Assembly (NCBI GenBank): GCA_016931895.1
Contig: JAFGDY010000053.1
Location: 1-64,000 of the forward strand
Origin: Anaerolineae bacterium
Lineage (GTDB): Bacteria > Chloroflexota > Anaerolineae > 4572-78 > J111
DNA: 64,000 nt
Direction: 5' to 3'
Shown here piece by piece: positions 29,564 to 38,014 of this stretch (position 1 is its first letter; each line of letters starts with the position of its first letter). A program made the translations under genes and the position numbers. Under the pieces are notes generated by a model that saw only the letters and a program-made list of their open reading frames with translations, searched no databases and was not told the DNA's origin.

Positions 29564-31181
29564 TGGCCGTTTCCTCTTCATTCCCAAACGGGATCTGGCG
29601 TTTGCGGCGTTTTAGATCGGGCATAAAGTCTTTTAATTTTGCTTGCACTTGCCGGCGGGTAATGACGTGCGCAATTTCTGCTTTTACCATTTTGTTTTCC
29701 TGAACCAGGTATCGAAACGTGGCCTGATCCAGGGCCACCACTTCAACCTCGGTATCGGCTGCCGCCCGAACGGTGTTCATCCGTTTGCCGCCTCGCAACA
29801 AACCCAATTCACCAAAATGTTGACCCGCCTCTAAGCGTGTTATCACAACTGCCTGCTCGTCCGGGCGATGCTCAATAACTTCAACCCGGCCGGCGGTAAT
29901 AATATAAAACTCGGTGGCCGTATCGCCCTGGTGTACAATAGTGTCTCCCGGGGCAAAGGTTGTGGGTTTAGCCTTGGCCATTATCTCGTCCAGTTCTGCC
30001 TGACTCAGAACCGGCAAAGCTTCGGCTAAACGTTGTCCCGTCGCCCGCTCCCGCATTAGATGAATGATTTGTTCTTTGGTCATTTGCGACCGGGCCATCA
30101 AGTCGGTTAATGTATCGCGGTCTAACTGCATAGCTACAACTTCCGTATCGGCGGCAGCTCGCACCGAGGCCGTGCGTTTTCCGCCTTCCAACAAGCCCAT
30201 TTCACCAAAGTACTGGCCGCTGCTCAGGTGGCCAATGGTAACTTCCTGCCCGCTGGCGTGCTGAAAAATAACGTCAACATTACCCTTGATGATAATGTAA
30301 ACATGTTCAGCCGGGTCACCTTGTTGAACAATTGTAGCGCCGGGGTTATATTTGACCGGTTCAAGTTTTGCGGAAACCTCGGCCAGATCTTTTTTACTCA
30401 ACGAGGGCAAGGCAGCGGCAATTTGTTGATCGGTGATCTCGCCATCGGCAATAAACACCACCCGCGAAACCCGACCGGCCAGGTCTCGATCATGGGTGAC
30501 CATCAAAACCGTTTTGCCCTGCCCGGCAAAGTTTTCAAAAAGCTCAAAAATGGTATCGGATGTTTTTGAATCGAGGCTGCCGGTCGGCTCATCGGCTATC
30601 AGCACGGCCGGTGAATTAGCCAGCGCGCGGGCAATGGCCCCGCGCTGTTGCTGCCCCCCCGACAAGGTGGTGGGGAATTTATGGGCCTGATCAACCAGGT
30701 CAACCTGCTCTAGCAGATGCATGGCCCACTCTTCCCGCTCTGGCCGGGAATATAAATGGCTCAACTCCATGGGCAGCATCACGTTTTCCAGCAAGGTCAG
30801 GGTTGGCAGCAGTTGAAAGAATTGAAAGATCACGCCCAAATTACGGCCCCGCCAGAGAGCTATTTGGTCTTCATTGAGTTTGTGGATGGGGGTGCCGCCG
30901 ACAAACACCTCGCCCAAGGTGGGCCGGTCAATGCCGGTGATCATATTGATCAAGGTAGATTTGCCGCTGCCTGATTTGCCGATCACGGCCACAAATTCGC
31001 CGGCATTAACCTGCAAATCAATGCCCTTGAGGGCAGTGAATGAACCGGCAGGCGTTTCATAAGTTTTGACAACCTGGCGTAAATTAATGAGGGCATTGTT
31101 AGAGAGGGGTGCCGTTGGCCGGGTTGAACCGGCTTCGTTTTGACGGCGATGGGGTTTCGAAAGCAGACCGGGGAGTTTCAT
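29556..31181 (-). CDS. ABC transporter ATPase fused to two cNMP-binding-like domains
   Basis: A 541-residue protein. Residues ~30-255 are a LolD/MacB-type ATPase: Walker [10 protein letters not shown], signature LSGGQQQR, Walker B VLIADEP, switch histidine in MVTHD. Two tandem Crp/cyclic-nucleotide-binding folds follow (about 285-390 and 415-520). Each has a phosphate-binding-cassette-like motif, [16 protein letters not shown] and [16 protein letters not shown]. LolD/MacB ATPases normally stop near 230 residues, so the C-terminal half is an unusual addition that could let a cyclic nucleotide or another small ligand gate transport. It is the first gene of the six-gene operon. AGAGGT precedes its ATG. 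Whether a nucleotide really binds cannot be decided here. Confidence 0.88.
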   Translation of the reverse strand: MKLPGLLSKPHRRQNEAGSTRPTAPLSNNALINLRQVVKTYETPAGSFTALKGIDLQVNAGEFVAVIGKSGSGKSTLINMITGIDRPTLGEVFVGGTPIHKLNEDQIALWRGRNLGVIFQFFQLLPTLTLLENVMLPMELSHLYSRPEREEWAMHLLEQVDLVDQAHKFPTTLSGGQQQRGAIARALANSPAVLIADEPTGSLDSKTSDTIFELFENFAGQGKTVLMVTHDRDLAGRVSRVVFIADGEITDQQIAAALPSLSKKDLAEVSAKLEPVKYNPGATIVQQGDPAEHVYIIIKGNVDVIFQHASGQEVTIGHLSSGQYFGEMGLLEGGKRTASVRAAADTEVVAMQLDRDTLTDLMARSQMTKEQIIHLMRERATGQRLAEALPVLSQAELDEIMAKAKPTTFAPGDTIVHQGDTATEFYIITAGRVEVIEHRPDEQAVVITRLEAGQHFGELGLLRGGKRMNTVRAAADTEVEVVALDQATFRYLVQENKMVKAEIAHVITRRQVQAKLKDFMPDLKRRKRQIPFGNEEETAND

Positions 31182-31381
31182 CAGTTATACCTCTATGTAT
31201 TTGATGGATGAGAGCCAGGCCTCGTCTCTTTTTGAAGATTTTGGTGTGTATGGGTTATGGCTACAAAACAATAAACCATTAATGAAGCAAAGGCCGATCA
31301 GTTTGAACGTGGGCAAAAATAGGGAGAAATAACAAATCAATTTCTATATAGTGCTCCAGAAAAGTTTTTGCCGCTAAAATC

Positions 31382-31439
31382 GGTAGCAAGGTAGCAGAGT
31401 AACAAATTTTATATCTGCTACCTTGCTGCCCTGTTTTTT
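31382..31439. repeat. GGTAGCA-type hairpin repeat, copy 1
   Basis: GGTAGCAAGGTAGCAG at 31382-31397 pairs with CTGCTACCTTGCTGCC at 31415-31430 over 16 positions with one G-U-type mismatch, and TTTTTT follows at 31434-31439. The arm is built from a repeated GGTAGCA unit. A related diverged copy lies at 32345-32411, so this looks like a dispersed short repeat rather than a gene-specific terminator; no plus-strand gene ends here. Confidence 0.6.
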
Positions 31440-31590
31440 GGAAGAAATTTTCCTGGACATCTATAACTACAACAATTATATCATCGAATCCGAAATGTTG
31501 AAAGTCTTTTCAATACTCAATCTTAATGGCGGGGAAGGGGGCAAAAACTTCATTTATAAGGATGCGAAGCCTCTAATCATGTCCCTTAAC

Positions 31591-31627
31591 GCAAAAAGAA
31601 CAAGGGGAGGCTTAACGCCTCCCCTTG
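31591..31627 (-). terminator. Intrinsic terminator of the gene at 31658-32110
   Basis: CAAGGGGAGGC (31601-31611) and its perfect complement (31617-31627) form an 11-bp stem with a 5-nt loop. On the minus strand it runs into TTCTTTTTGC. It lies 30 nt past the stop codon of the minus-strand gene. Confidence 0.85.
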
Positions 31628-31657
31628 CCGGCGGCAAACTTTAACTGATGGCGGTGA

Positions 31658-32110
31658 TTATTCAACGTCCACGGCGTCGCGGAGTTGGGCTTTGAGAGCC
31701 GCAATCTGGTCGGTGATATCGCGAATTTTTTTAAAGAGCGTATCGTTAGCCTTGATGCCTTCGTTGATGAGGAAGGCTGCGCTCTCGGAACGACTCCTGG
31801 TGATGTCGGCTTCAACCAGCATGTCCAGGTAAGTGAGGCTGTCGTTATTGACCCGCACCATCACCACGTTGGCCCGATCCTGAAGCGCGCTGCCCAAGGC
31901 CTTGCCCAAACCCTCTACCTGCTTAAACGCCTCGTTAAGGGTTTTGCTGGCTGAACTCATCCCTTCGGACATTTTTTCACCCGCTTTACTCATCCCTTCA
32001 GAAACCTTTTTGCCCGCTTCGTCCATACCCTTGGCTACTTTATCGCCCTGGGCCTTTGCTTCTTCAACCACAGGTTCGTCTGCGCCGTTGTTTTTTGTTT
32101 CCTTTGCCAT
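31658..32110 (-). CDS. Small protein with amphipathic repeats and RHH-like C-terminal half
   Basis: A 150-residue soluble protein not assigned to a named family. The N-terminal half (about 20-70) is a run of near-11-residue repeats (DEAGKKVSEGM, SKAGEKMSEGM) rich in K/E/G/M, predicted to form a long amphipathic helix as in phasin-, LEA- or apolipoprotein-like proteins. The C-terminal half (about 82-125) contains MVRVNNDSLTYLDMLVEA and SRSESAAFLINEGI, resembling the strand-helix-helix pattern of ribbon-helix-helix proteins. The gene is monocistronic with its own terminator, and AGGAG lies just before the ATG. It could coat a hydrophobic surface or bind DNA; the sequence does not decide between them. 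Confidence 0.75.
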   Translation of the reverse strand: MAKETKNNGADEPVVEEAKAQGDKVAKGMDEAGKKVSEGMSKAGEKMSEGMSSASKTLNEAFKQVEGLGKALGSALQDRANVVMVRVNNDSLTYLDMLVEADITRSRSESAAFLINEGIKANDTLFKKIRDITDQIAALKAQLRDAVDVE

Positions 32111-32424
32111 TTTCGAAATCTCCTAAACTATAAATGATATTTTCTAATTACGTGTAAGTATGTATTATTATATCACGATACCTTATTTTTGTCAATATCT
32201 TTTGTAAGTGAATTTTACGAAATATAAAAACGTCCTTTCTTTATTTATTAAAGACAAACAATGGCCTCGCCCACCATTCTTGCCAAAATGTGCCTGCTTG
32301 GGCTATGATTAGACCCAGCCATGTTTGTTATCATTTCCGGTATAGTAACAGGGTAGCAGGGTAGAAGTAGGAAAGATAAATTCTGCTACACCTGCAACCT
32401 TGCTCCCCTGACAGAGGAACATTA
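32111..32424. other. Divergent A+T-rich promoter region
   Basis: This 314-bp region lies between divergent genes and must hold promoters for both. It is strongly A+T-rich near 32140-32230 but I cannot pick boxes with confidence. Its right third contains the second GGTAGCA-type repeat (32345-32411). No gene is seen. Confidence 0.5.
32345..32411. repeat. GGTAGCA-type hairpin repeat, copy 2
   Basis: AGTAACAGGGTAGCAGGGTA and a downstream CTGCTACACCTGCAACCTTG form an imperfect hairpin built of the same GGTAGCA-like units as the element at 31382-31439. Both copies also carry the phrase AGTAACA. It sits just upstream of the adaptor gene's ribosome binding site. Confidence 0.5.
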
Positions 32425-33615
32425 ATGAAAAATATCCTGATCATAATCTTAACCATTCTGAGTTTGCTGGCTCTCTCTGCCTGCGACGCTTCCGGCGAAG
32501 GCCTTAGCTTTGGTCAACCAAGCCCTACCCCGGCAGGAACGCCAACGCCTTTACCCACCCCCATTACCGCCTACCAAACCACTATCGCCGCCGATGGGCA
32601 GGTGGTGCTGCCGCTGCCACCCCAAACGTTCAGCTTTCAGGTGCCCGGCGTCAGCGCGACCATTGAGGAAGTTTACGTGGTACCCGGCCAACGGGTTAAA
32701 AAAGGTGAACTGCTGGCCCGGATTGACGCCACCGACCTGCGCAATGCCCTGGTGAAGGCCGAAGCCGGCCTGGCCTCGCTGCAAGCGCAAATAACCAACG
32801 AAGCCGCTCCCGCCCTGCCCGGCGACATCGCCGAGGCTGAAACCAGTTTGACCGCCGCCCAGGCAGAACTGGCTCGCCTGTTGAGTTTGCCTTCTGAAGA
32901 GGCCATCACCCAGGCCGCCGCCGATTTACGCCTGCGCGAAGTTGAATTGCGCCAAGCTCAAGAAGCTTACGACGCGGTGGCTTATGCCGAAGGCATAGGC
33001 ATGAGTCCCCAGGCCGCCGAATTGCAGCGGGCCACCCTCAACTACGAACGCGCCCAGGCCATCTACAACGAAGCCACCAAACCGGCCACCGAGGCCCAAG
33101 TCGCCTCGGCCCGATTGCAAGTTGTTCAGGCTCAAAACCGGCTGGATAAATTGCAGGCCGGCTTGCGGCCCGAAGCGTTAGCCGTCAACGAGGCTCGGCT
33201 CAACGAGGCTCAACTCCAGGTAAACGAGGCCCGGGCCAATCTGGTCAAAGCCCAACTCCTGGCCCCCTGGGATGGCGAGGTGACGGCAGTCAATGCCTCG
33301 CCCGGTATGTCAACGGCTAATGCTTCCGTCACCCTGGCCCAGGTTGAACCGTTGCGTTTTGCCACCAGCAATTTTAGCGAGCGCAACCTGGGCGACATCC
33401 GGCCCGGCGACAAAGCCGACATTTACCTGAAAGCCTATCCCAATACCCCGTTTCCGGCCCTGGTCTACCGTATTGAACTGCAATCCGAACGGAAGGATGG
33501 GGACACGGCCCTGTTCACCGTTTACCTGGATTTCAACAGCGCAGATCACGACGTGCGGCCCGGCATGACCGGCCGGGTTGAAATTGCCATTGAGCCGGAA
33601 GAACTGGCCCGGTAA
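32425..33615 (+). CDS. Lipoprotein membrane-fusion (HlyD/MacA-type) adaptor
   Basis: A 396-residue secreted adaptor. The N terminus is a lipoprotein signal with lipobox LSAC (Cys20), then a Pro/Thr-rich linker (TPAGTPTPLPTP). A biotinyl-lipoyl-like half follows (about 75-105), then a long Ala/Glu/Gln-rich coiled-coil hairpin (about 110-270). The second lipoyl half (APWDGEVTAVNASPGMS) and a beta-barrel region complete it. This is the layout of periplasmic or extracytoplasmic adaptors of ABC and RND exporters. GAGGAA precedes the ATG by 6 nt. It is divergent from the MacB-like permease/ATPase pair at 27149-31181 and is the obvious candidate partner, but that pairing is inference from proximity. 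The downstream frame overlaps its end. Confidence 0.87.
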   Translation: MKNILIIILTILSLLALSACDASGEGLSFGQPSPTPAGTPTPLPTPITAYQTTIAADGQVVLPLPPQTFSFQVPGVSATIEEVYVVPGQRVKKGELLARIDATDLRNALVKAEAGLASLQAQITNEAAPALPGDIAEAETSLTAAQAELARLLSLPSEEAITQAAADLRLREVELRQAQEAYDAVAYAEGIGMSPQAAELQRATLNYERAQAIYNEATKPATEAQVASARLQVVQAQNRLDKLQAGLRPEALAVNEARLNEAQLQVNEARANLVKAQLLAPWDGEVTAVNASPGMSTANASVTLAQVEPLRFATSNFSERNLGDIRPGDKADIYLKAYPNTPFPALVYRIELQSERKDGDTALFTVYLDFNSADHDVRPGMTGRVEIAIEPEELAR

Positions 33616-35677
33616 ACAAGTGCGGGCGGTGGGCACGGTGCGTAGAAGAAACAAGGCCAAAAAGCAAAGGAGCAAGGGAGATTTGGAGGATTGGAGATTT
33701 TTCTCCCATGCTCTTTTGCCTCCCCCCTCCGCTGTCTCTAAATATCTTCCATTTTTTATTTCCGCGATACTCTTTACGGCCAGCCTGGCCCTTTACCTCA
33801 CCACCCTGGCCCCTTCGGTGGTAACGCTGTTTGACGACAGCCTGGAATTCCAACTGGTCACCTACCAATTGGGCATCGCCCACCCCACCGGCTACCCCCT
33901 CTATACCCTCTTGGGTAAATTATTCACCTTTTTGCCGGTGGGCAACGTGGCCTTTCGCGTGAACCTGATGAGCGCCGTGTTTGGCGCGGCCACGGTAGCT
34001 CTGCTTTACCTGTTAATACGGCAAGTGGGGGCCAATAGCCACTCGCCCCGGATAAATGGGCCTTTACCTTTACCCGGCTGGGCCGTTCACCTGGGCGGCG
34101 TTGGCGGCGCGCTGTTGCTGGCTACCGGCCCGGTCTTTTGGCAACAGGCCACCATCGCCGAGGTTTACGCGCTGAATACTTTTTTTGTGGCTCTGCTGCT
34201 TCTCATCGTGGTTACGCCGCCTGCTCCCCCCAAAGAACACCGGCAATTTTACTGGCTGGCTTTTTTGACCGGCCTGTCGCTGACGCATCATCGCACTATG
34301 GTTTTGCTCCTGCCCGCGCTGGCGCTCTATCTCTATCTGACGCGCCGGGCCTACCGTTTCACCTGGAAAATCCTGGCCCTGGGAGCGCTGCTGGGTTTGG
34401 CGCCTTTACTGCTTTACCTCTACCTTCCTCTGCGCGGGCATATCGGTTCGCTTGACGGCACGTACCAAAATAACTGGCCCGGTTTCTGGCGACAGGTTGG
34501 CGCCGGCGGTTATGGCACGTTCATATTTGACAACCCCTTTGACCATGAACGCAGCGCCGGCTTTTATTGGGATTTAATGCGCAGCCATTTCTATACGCTG
34601 GTCCCCGGTTTTGTGGGTATCTTTTACCTGCTTTGGGTGGGCCGGCGCAAAATACTGGCCTTGACCGGCCTGGCCTTTTTGACCTATTTTACGTTCAATA
34701 TTTTTTACCGGGTCACCGACATTGAGGTGTTTTTTATCCCCGTTTTTTTGATATGGGCCATGTGGAGCGGCGTGGGCGCAACGTTTTTGCTGCAAATTGC
34801 CGCCGGGGCGGGAAGGGCCGCCAACCGCAGACCGGGGATGCTTGAGGGTTCAATTTCTACCGGCTTTATGAAACTTTCAGCCTGGCGCGTCGCCCTGACC
34901 GGCCTTACTTTGGTTATTTTTGGCTTTATTATTTTCCAAAATATCCGGGCCACCCGTCCCCTGTTGGCCCAACGTAATACCTGGCACGTTCACGATTACG
35001 GGCTGGATATTTTGCGGCAACCATTCGAGGATCAAGCGGCGATTGTGGGCCTGGTGGGTGAAATGACCCTGATTCGTTATTTTCAGCAAACGGAAACCAT
35101 GCGGCCCCAGGTGGAAACGATTGCCGCCGATTTGGAAGCGGATCGCCTGGTTACGGTGGAAAAATTGCTCAGGGAGGGAAAATCCGTTTATTTGACCCGC
35201 GAGCTGCGCGGCGCGCCGGAACGCTGGTTTTTGGGCGCAGTTGGCCCGCTGATCCGGGTCGGCCCTGCGCCGCTATCGGCCTTGCCGGAGGAAGTCGTTC
35301 CGGCCAATCAAACCGCCGTCCCGGAAATTACGCTGGCCGGTTATGGCGTGTCGCGCGTTCCCCATACCGGGGCGGGGCCTGCTCCGGTGCGGTTGGCCCT
35401 TTATTGGCGGGCGGAGGCTATTATCTCCGCCAACTTAAAAGTGTCGGCCCGCCTGCTCAACCAGGCCGGAGAAATTGTAACTGCCACCGACGCCGCGCCC
35501 GTCCACTTCGCCTACCCCACCACCGCCTGGCGCCCCGGCGAAATCGTTTCGGACGTGTACGATTTGACTCTCCCGGTTGACTCCCCCCCCGGCCCATACA
35601 CCCCCCTGCTCATCTGGTACGATCCCGCTCAAAATGCAACGGAGGTGGGTCGGGTTGAATTGAAGCCGGTTAATTGA
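33578..35677 (+). CDS. DUF2723 multipass membrane protein (glycosyltransferase-like)
   Basis: Up to 699 residues. After a basic N-terminal stretch comes a first membrane helix (about 55-80) and then the DUF2723 hallmark region: TLAPSVVTLFDDSLEFQL, GIAHPTGYPLYTLLGKL and FRVNLMSAVFGA. This region resembles the acceptor-side loop of protein O-mannosyltransferase/GT-C enzymes, with acidic DD and E residues in the first loop. About ten helices follow to residue ~450. A soluble C-terminal part ends in a beta-sandwich (about 560-699, ALYWRAEAIISANLKVSARL). The start is uncertain: ATG at 33578 overlaps the adaptor gene by 38 nt, and a TTG at 33683 behind GGGAG is an alternative that drops the basic tail. 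It probably transfers a lipid-linked sugar outside the membrane; donor and acceptor are unknown. Confidence 0.85.
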   Translation: MKLPLSRKNWPGKQVRAVGTVRRRNKAKKQRSKGDLEDWRFFSHALLPPPSAVSKYLPFFISAILFTASLALYLTTLAPSVVTLFDDSLEFQLVTYQLGIAHPTGYPLYTLLGKLFTFLPVGNVAFRVNLMSAVFGAATVALLYLLIRQVGANSHSPRINGPLPLPGWAVHLGGVGGALLLATGPVFWQQATIAEVYALNTFFVALLLLIVVTPPAPPKEHRQFYWLAFLTGLSLTHHRTMVLLLPALALYLYLTRRAYRFTWKILALGALLGLAPLLLYLYLPLRGHIGSLDGTYQNNWPGFWRQVGAGGYGTFIFDNPFDHERSAGFYWDLMRSHFYTLVPGFVGIFYLLWVGRRKILALTGLAFLTYFTFNIFYRVTDIEVFFIPVFLIWAMWSGVGATFLLQIAAGAGRAANRRPGMLEGSISTGFMKLSAWRVALTGLTLVIFGFIIFQNIRATRPLLAQRNTWHVHDYGLDILRQPFEDQAAIVGLVGEMTLIRYFQQTETMRPQVETIAADLEADRLVTVEKLLREGKSVYLTRELRGAPERWFLGAVGPLIRVGPAPLSALPEEVVPANQTAVPEITLAGYGVSRVPHTGAGPAPVRLALYWRAEAIISANLKVSARLLNQAGEIVTATDAAPVHFAYPTTAWRPGEIVSDVYDLTLPVDSPPGPYTPLLIWYDPAQNATEVGRVELKPVN

Positions 35678-35755
35678 CTGCCGGTTTTTCATATCACCCC
35701 AACCGGCGCAAATCGTCATGATACTCCGAATAAAACCACAACTTCATCCGTTGTA

Positions 35756-35783
35756 TATAATAACAGTCGCTCATCTGAGCGAC
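35756..35783 (+). promoter_or_regulatory. Possible -10 box and 5' leader hairpin of the ECF sigma gene
   Basis: A perfect TATAAT (35756-35761) is followed at once by an 8-bp inverted repeat, GTCGCTCA and TGAGCGAC with a 2-nt spacer (35766-35783), 12 nt before the chosen ATG. No good -35 box is present 17 nt upstream. The hairpin could be an operator or an RNA structure. Confidence 0.35.
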
Positions 35784-35795
35784 CCGGACTGGACT

Positions 35796-36350
35796 ATGGC
35801 AACCACCCCCACCGAATCTGAAGCAGAATTGGTCAAAGCGGCGCAGCAGGGCAGTAAAGAAGCTTTTCAGGCTTTGGTAGCCTTACATCAGGCCACCGTG
35901 CTGGGTTTTCTGTATCGGCTGGGCAACGAGGTGGATACGGCTCAAGACTTGGCCCAGGAAACGTTCATCAAAGCCTGGTTGGGCCTGGAAAAGTACCGGC
36001 ACCGGCAAAAGTTTAAAAGCTGGCTGCTGAAAATTGCCCACAACACCACGGTTGATTTTTGGCGGGGCCAGCGCCCCACCGTTGAGTTGGACGCAGCCAG
36101 GACAGAAGATGCCAGGATTGACCTGGAAGGCCAGGTGAGTCGCAAGCAGCAGGCCGAGTTGGTTAAGCAGGCGGTGCAGAGTTTGCCGGAGCAAAGCCGC
36201 GCGGCCTTGATTTTACGAGAATATCACCACCATTCTTACCAAGAAATTGCCCAAATCCTGGATATTCCGGTAGGCACAGTGATGTCCAGGCTCAATTACG
36301 CCCGTTCAGTTTTAAAAAAACGTTTGCAACCATTACCGGAGAACGCCTGA
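35796..36350 (+). CDS. ECF sigma factor
   Basis: A 184-residue RNA polymerase sigma factor of the ECF class. Region 2 (about 10-80) has the typical DTAQDLAQETFIKAW core-binding helix and FKSWLLKIAHNTTVDFWR. Region 4 (about 115-170) has LPEQSRAALILREYHHHSYQEIA and the recognition helix VGTVMSRLNYARSVLKKRL. I prefer ATG at 35796 because the family homology begins there; a frame opening at 35718 would add 26 atypical residues. The stop TGA overlaps the ATG of the anti-sigma gene (TGATG), a classic sigma/anti-sigma coupling. Targets probably include the downstream membrane-protein gene, by position only. Confidence 0.9.
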   Translation: MATTPTESEAELVKAAQQGSKEAFQALVALHQATVLGFLYRLGNEVDTAQDLAQETFIKAWLGLEKYRHRQKFKSWLLKIAHNTTVDFWRGQRPTVELDAARTEDARIDLEGQVSRKQQAELVKQAVQSLPEQSRAALILREYHHHSYQEIAQILDIPVGTVMSRLNYARSVLKKRLQPLPENA

Positions 36351-36925
36351 TGCATAGCCAAGAAGCGGAATTGTTACGTTATCTCGACGGCGAGTTGGGG
36401 AGCGCAGAAAGGATGAAAGTTGAAACGCACCTGGCCGGATGTTCAATTTGCCGGGCGCGTGTAACCGAATTACAAGCCCTGGCCGCTATTTTACAAAGCT
36501 GGATTTTACCCTCCGGCCTGGCCCAATTAAAACAACCGTTATCACTGCCGGCCAGAGAAACAAAAACCCAGGTGAACCTGGGCATCATTGGGTGGAGTTC
36601 TGGTTTGGGGCTGGTGTTACTTTTTATGATGGTCAGGGCCATCTTTTGGTTGAGCAGCCAGCTCAATTGGGTTGCTCGGTTGGTGGAAACATTTGGTTTT
36701 GGCGGGTGGTTTGAGCAATTTACCACTAACCTGTGGCGGTTGGTTTTGATCCATCCCTTTTACCTGGCTTACCTGGGTGAAATAGGCCAAAAGCTCAGGT
36801 TAGGGTTAGGCGTGATGTTACCATTTTTGCTTTATATGGTTTCAATCGGCGTTATCATGATTTTGTATTTTAATTGGTTCAGCCTGATCTTTGTATCAAG
36901 GCGATCAGACAAGATAAGGAGTTAA
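36350..36925 (+). CDS. Anti-sigma factor with zinc-finger motif
   Basis: A 191-residue protein. The N terminus (about 1-45) is a zinc-binding anti-sigma-like domain, RYLDGELGSAERMKVETHL followed by the HxxxCxxC set in THLAGCSICRARV. Two strongly hydrophobic segments follow (about 82-105 and 155-182), so the sensor is membrane-anchored with the sigma-binding end in the cytoplasm. It is translationally coupled to the ECF sigma gene by a one-base overlap. Release presumably depends on a membrane or envelope signal, as in the wider family. Confidence 0.85.
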   Translation: MHSQEAELLRYLDGELGSAERMKVETHLAGCSICRARVTELQALAAILQSWILPSGLAQLKQPLSLPARETKTQVNLGIIGWSSGLGLVLLFMMVRAIFWLSSQLNWVARLVETFGFGGWFEQFTTNLWRLVLIHPFYLAYLGEIGQKLRLGLGVMLPFLLYMVSIGVIMILYFNWFSLIFVSRRSDKIRS

Positions 36926-36928
36926 AAA

Positions 36929-38011
36929 ATGGATTACGTAGACCTCATTAAACGTTCTTTTAAAATTACCATCAAATACCGGGCTTTGTGGATTTTTGGT
37001 TTTTTCCTGGCCCTCTGTAGCGCCACCGGCGGTGGTGGCGGCAATGGCGGCGGCAGTGGCGGACCGCCGCCGGGAAGTTACGACGGCAATGGGTTTGAGC
37101 AGGGCTTTGATTGGCCCTATGAATCCTTCTTCACTTCCGCCAATATCTGGCTGATTATTGGGGGAATTGTGGCGGCAGTGTTGTGCCTGATTCTGTTTAT
37201 GGCGGTGGTGAGCGCCGTTGTGCAGGCAGTAACGCGCGCGGCCCTGATTGGCATGGTGGACCAGGTTGAAGAAACCGGGGGCGTCACCGTTAAAGAAGGC
37301 TGGCGGATAGGCTGGTCAAAACGCGCCTGGCGAGTCTTTTTGGTTGGTTTTATCATTGCCCTGCCTTTGATTATTATTTTTGGCGTGTTGTTGTTGGCCG
37401 CCGTCTCCCCGTTTTTCCTGGCCTTTCTGGAAAACACCGGCTTGTTGATCTTTGGCATTGTGGCCGGTATTGGCCTGTTGCTGTTGTGGATTTTGGCCGT
37501 GATTATTGTTAGCGTTGTGGTGATGCCGTTCCAGGAATTGGCCTGGCGTTATGCCGTGCTGCGGCAAAAGGGAGCTGTTGAGAGCCTCAAAGCCAGTTAT
37601 GCCTTAATTCGCCAAAACCTGAAGGACGTCGCCATTTTGGTGTTATTGATGATTGGTCTGGGAATTGCCTGGGCTATGGTATCCTTTGTGGTGACAATTG
37701 TGGTGATGGTGCTGGCCGGCCTGGTAGGGCTTATTCCCGGCCTGGTTGTGTTTTTGCTGACCTGGAAATGGTGGGCGGCGCTGCTGGCCGGGGGATTGGT
37801 GTTCATTGTGCTGCTCACTGTGTCCATGACCTTTGTTACCGGCCTCTACTTGATTTTCCGTTCAGGCCTGTGGACCCTGGCCTTCCGTGAATTAACCGTG
37901 GCCGGCCAGATGTCCGCAAAACCGGCCCTGCCTGAAGAAACGCAAGAGGATACTGATAAAAAATCTGAGATTGAGCAGGCTGATGAGGATACGCCTGCTG
38001 AAGGCAGTTGA
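36929..38011 (+). CDS. Multipass membrane protein with Gly-rich loop
   Basis: A 360-residue integral membrane protein with about six to seven hydrophobic segments. The first helix is followed by a low-complexity loop, GGGGGNGGGSGGPPPGS (about 31-50). A long cytoplasmic loop with amphipathic character (MVDQVEETGGVTVKEGWR) and later helices resemble the membrane domain seen in glycerophosphodiesterase-associated and DUF4013-like proteins. The C terminus is highly acidic. It starts 3 nt after the anti-sigma stop with AAGGAG upstream, so it belongs to the sigma operon and may be its effector or stress-response target. Precise function is unknown. Confidence 0.75.
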   Translation: MDYVDLIKRSFKITIKYRALWIFGFFLALCSATGGGGGNGGGSGGPPPGSYDGNGFEQGFDWPYESFFTSANIWLIIGGIVAAVLCLILFMAVVSAVVQAVTRAALIGMVDQVEETGGVTVKEGWRIGWSKRAWRVFLVGFIIALPLIIIFGVLLLAAVSPFFLAFLENTGLLIFGIVAGIGLLLLWILAVIIVSVVVMPFQELAWRYAVLRQKGAVESLKASYALIRQNLKDVAILVLLMIGLGIAWAMVSFVVTIVVMVLAGLVGLIPGLVVFLLTWKWWAALLAGGLVFIVLLTVSMTFVTGLYLIFRSGLWTLAFRELTVAGQMSAKPALPEETQEDTDKKSEIEQADEDTPAEGS

Positions 38012-38014
38012 GGA

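Larger units (their letters stand above)
31182..31657. other. Intergenic region upstream of the biosynthetic operon
   Basis: This 476-bp A+T-richer stretch holds no convincing gene. It contains the 5' leader of the minus-strand operon (31182 to about 31380), in which I cannot assign confident -35/-10 boxes. It also contains a GGTAGCA-type hairpin (31382-31439) and the terminator of the gene at 31658. Confidence 0.5.
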
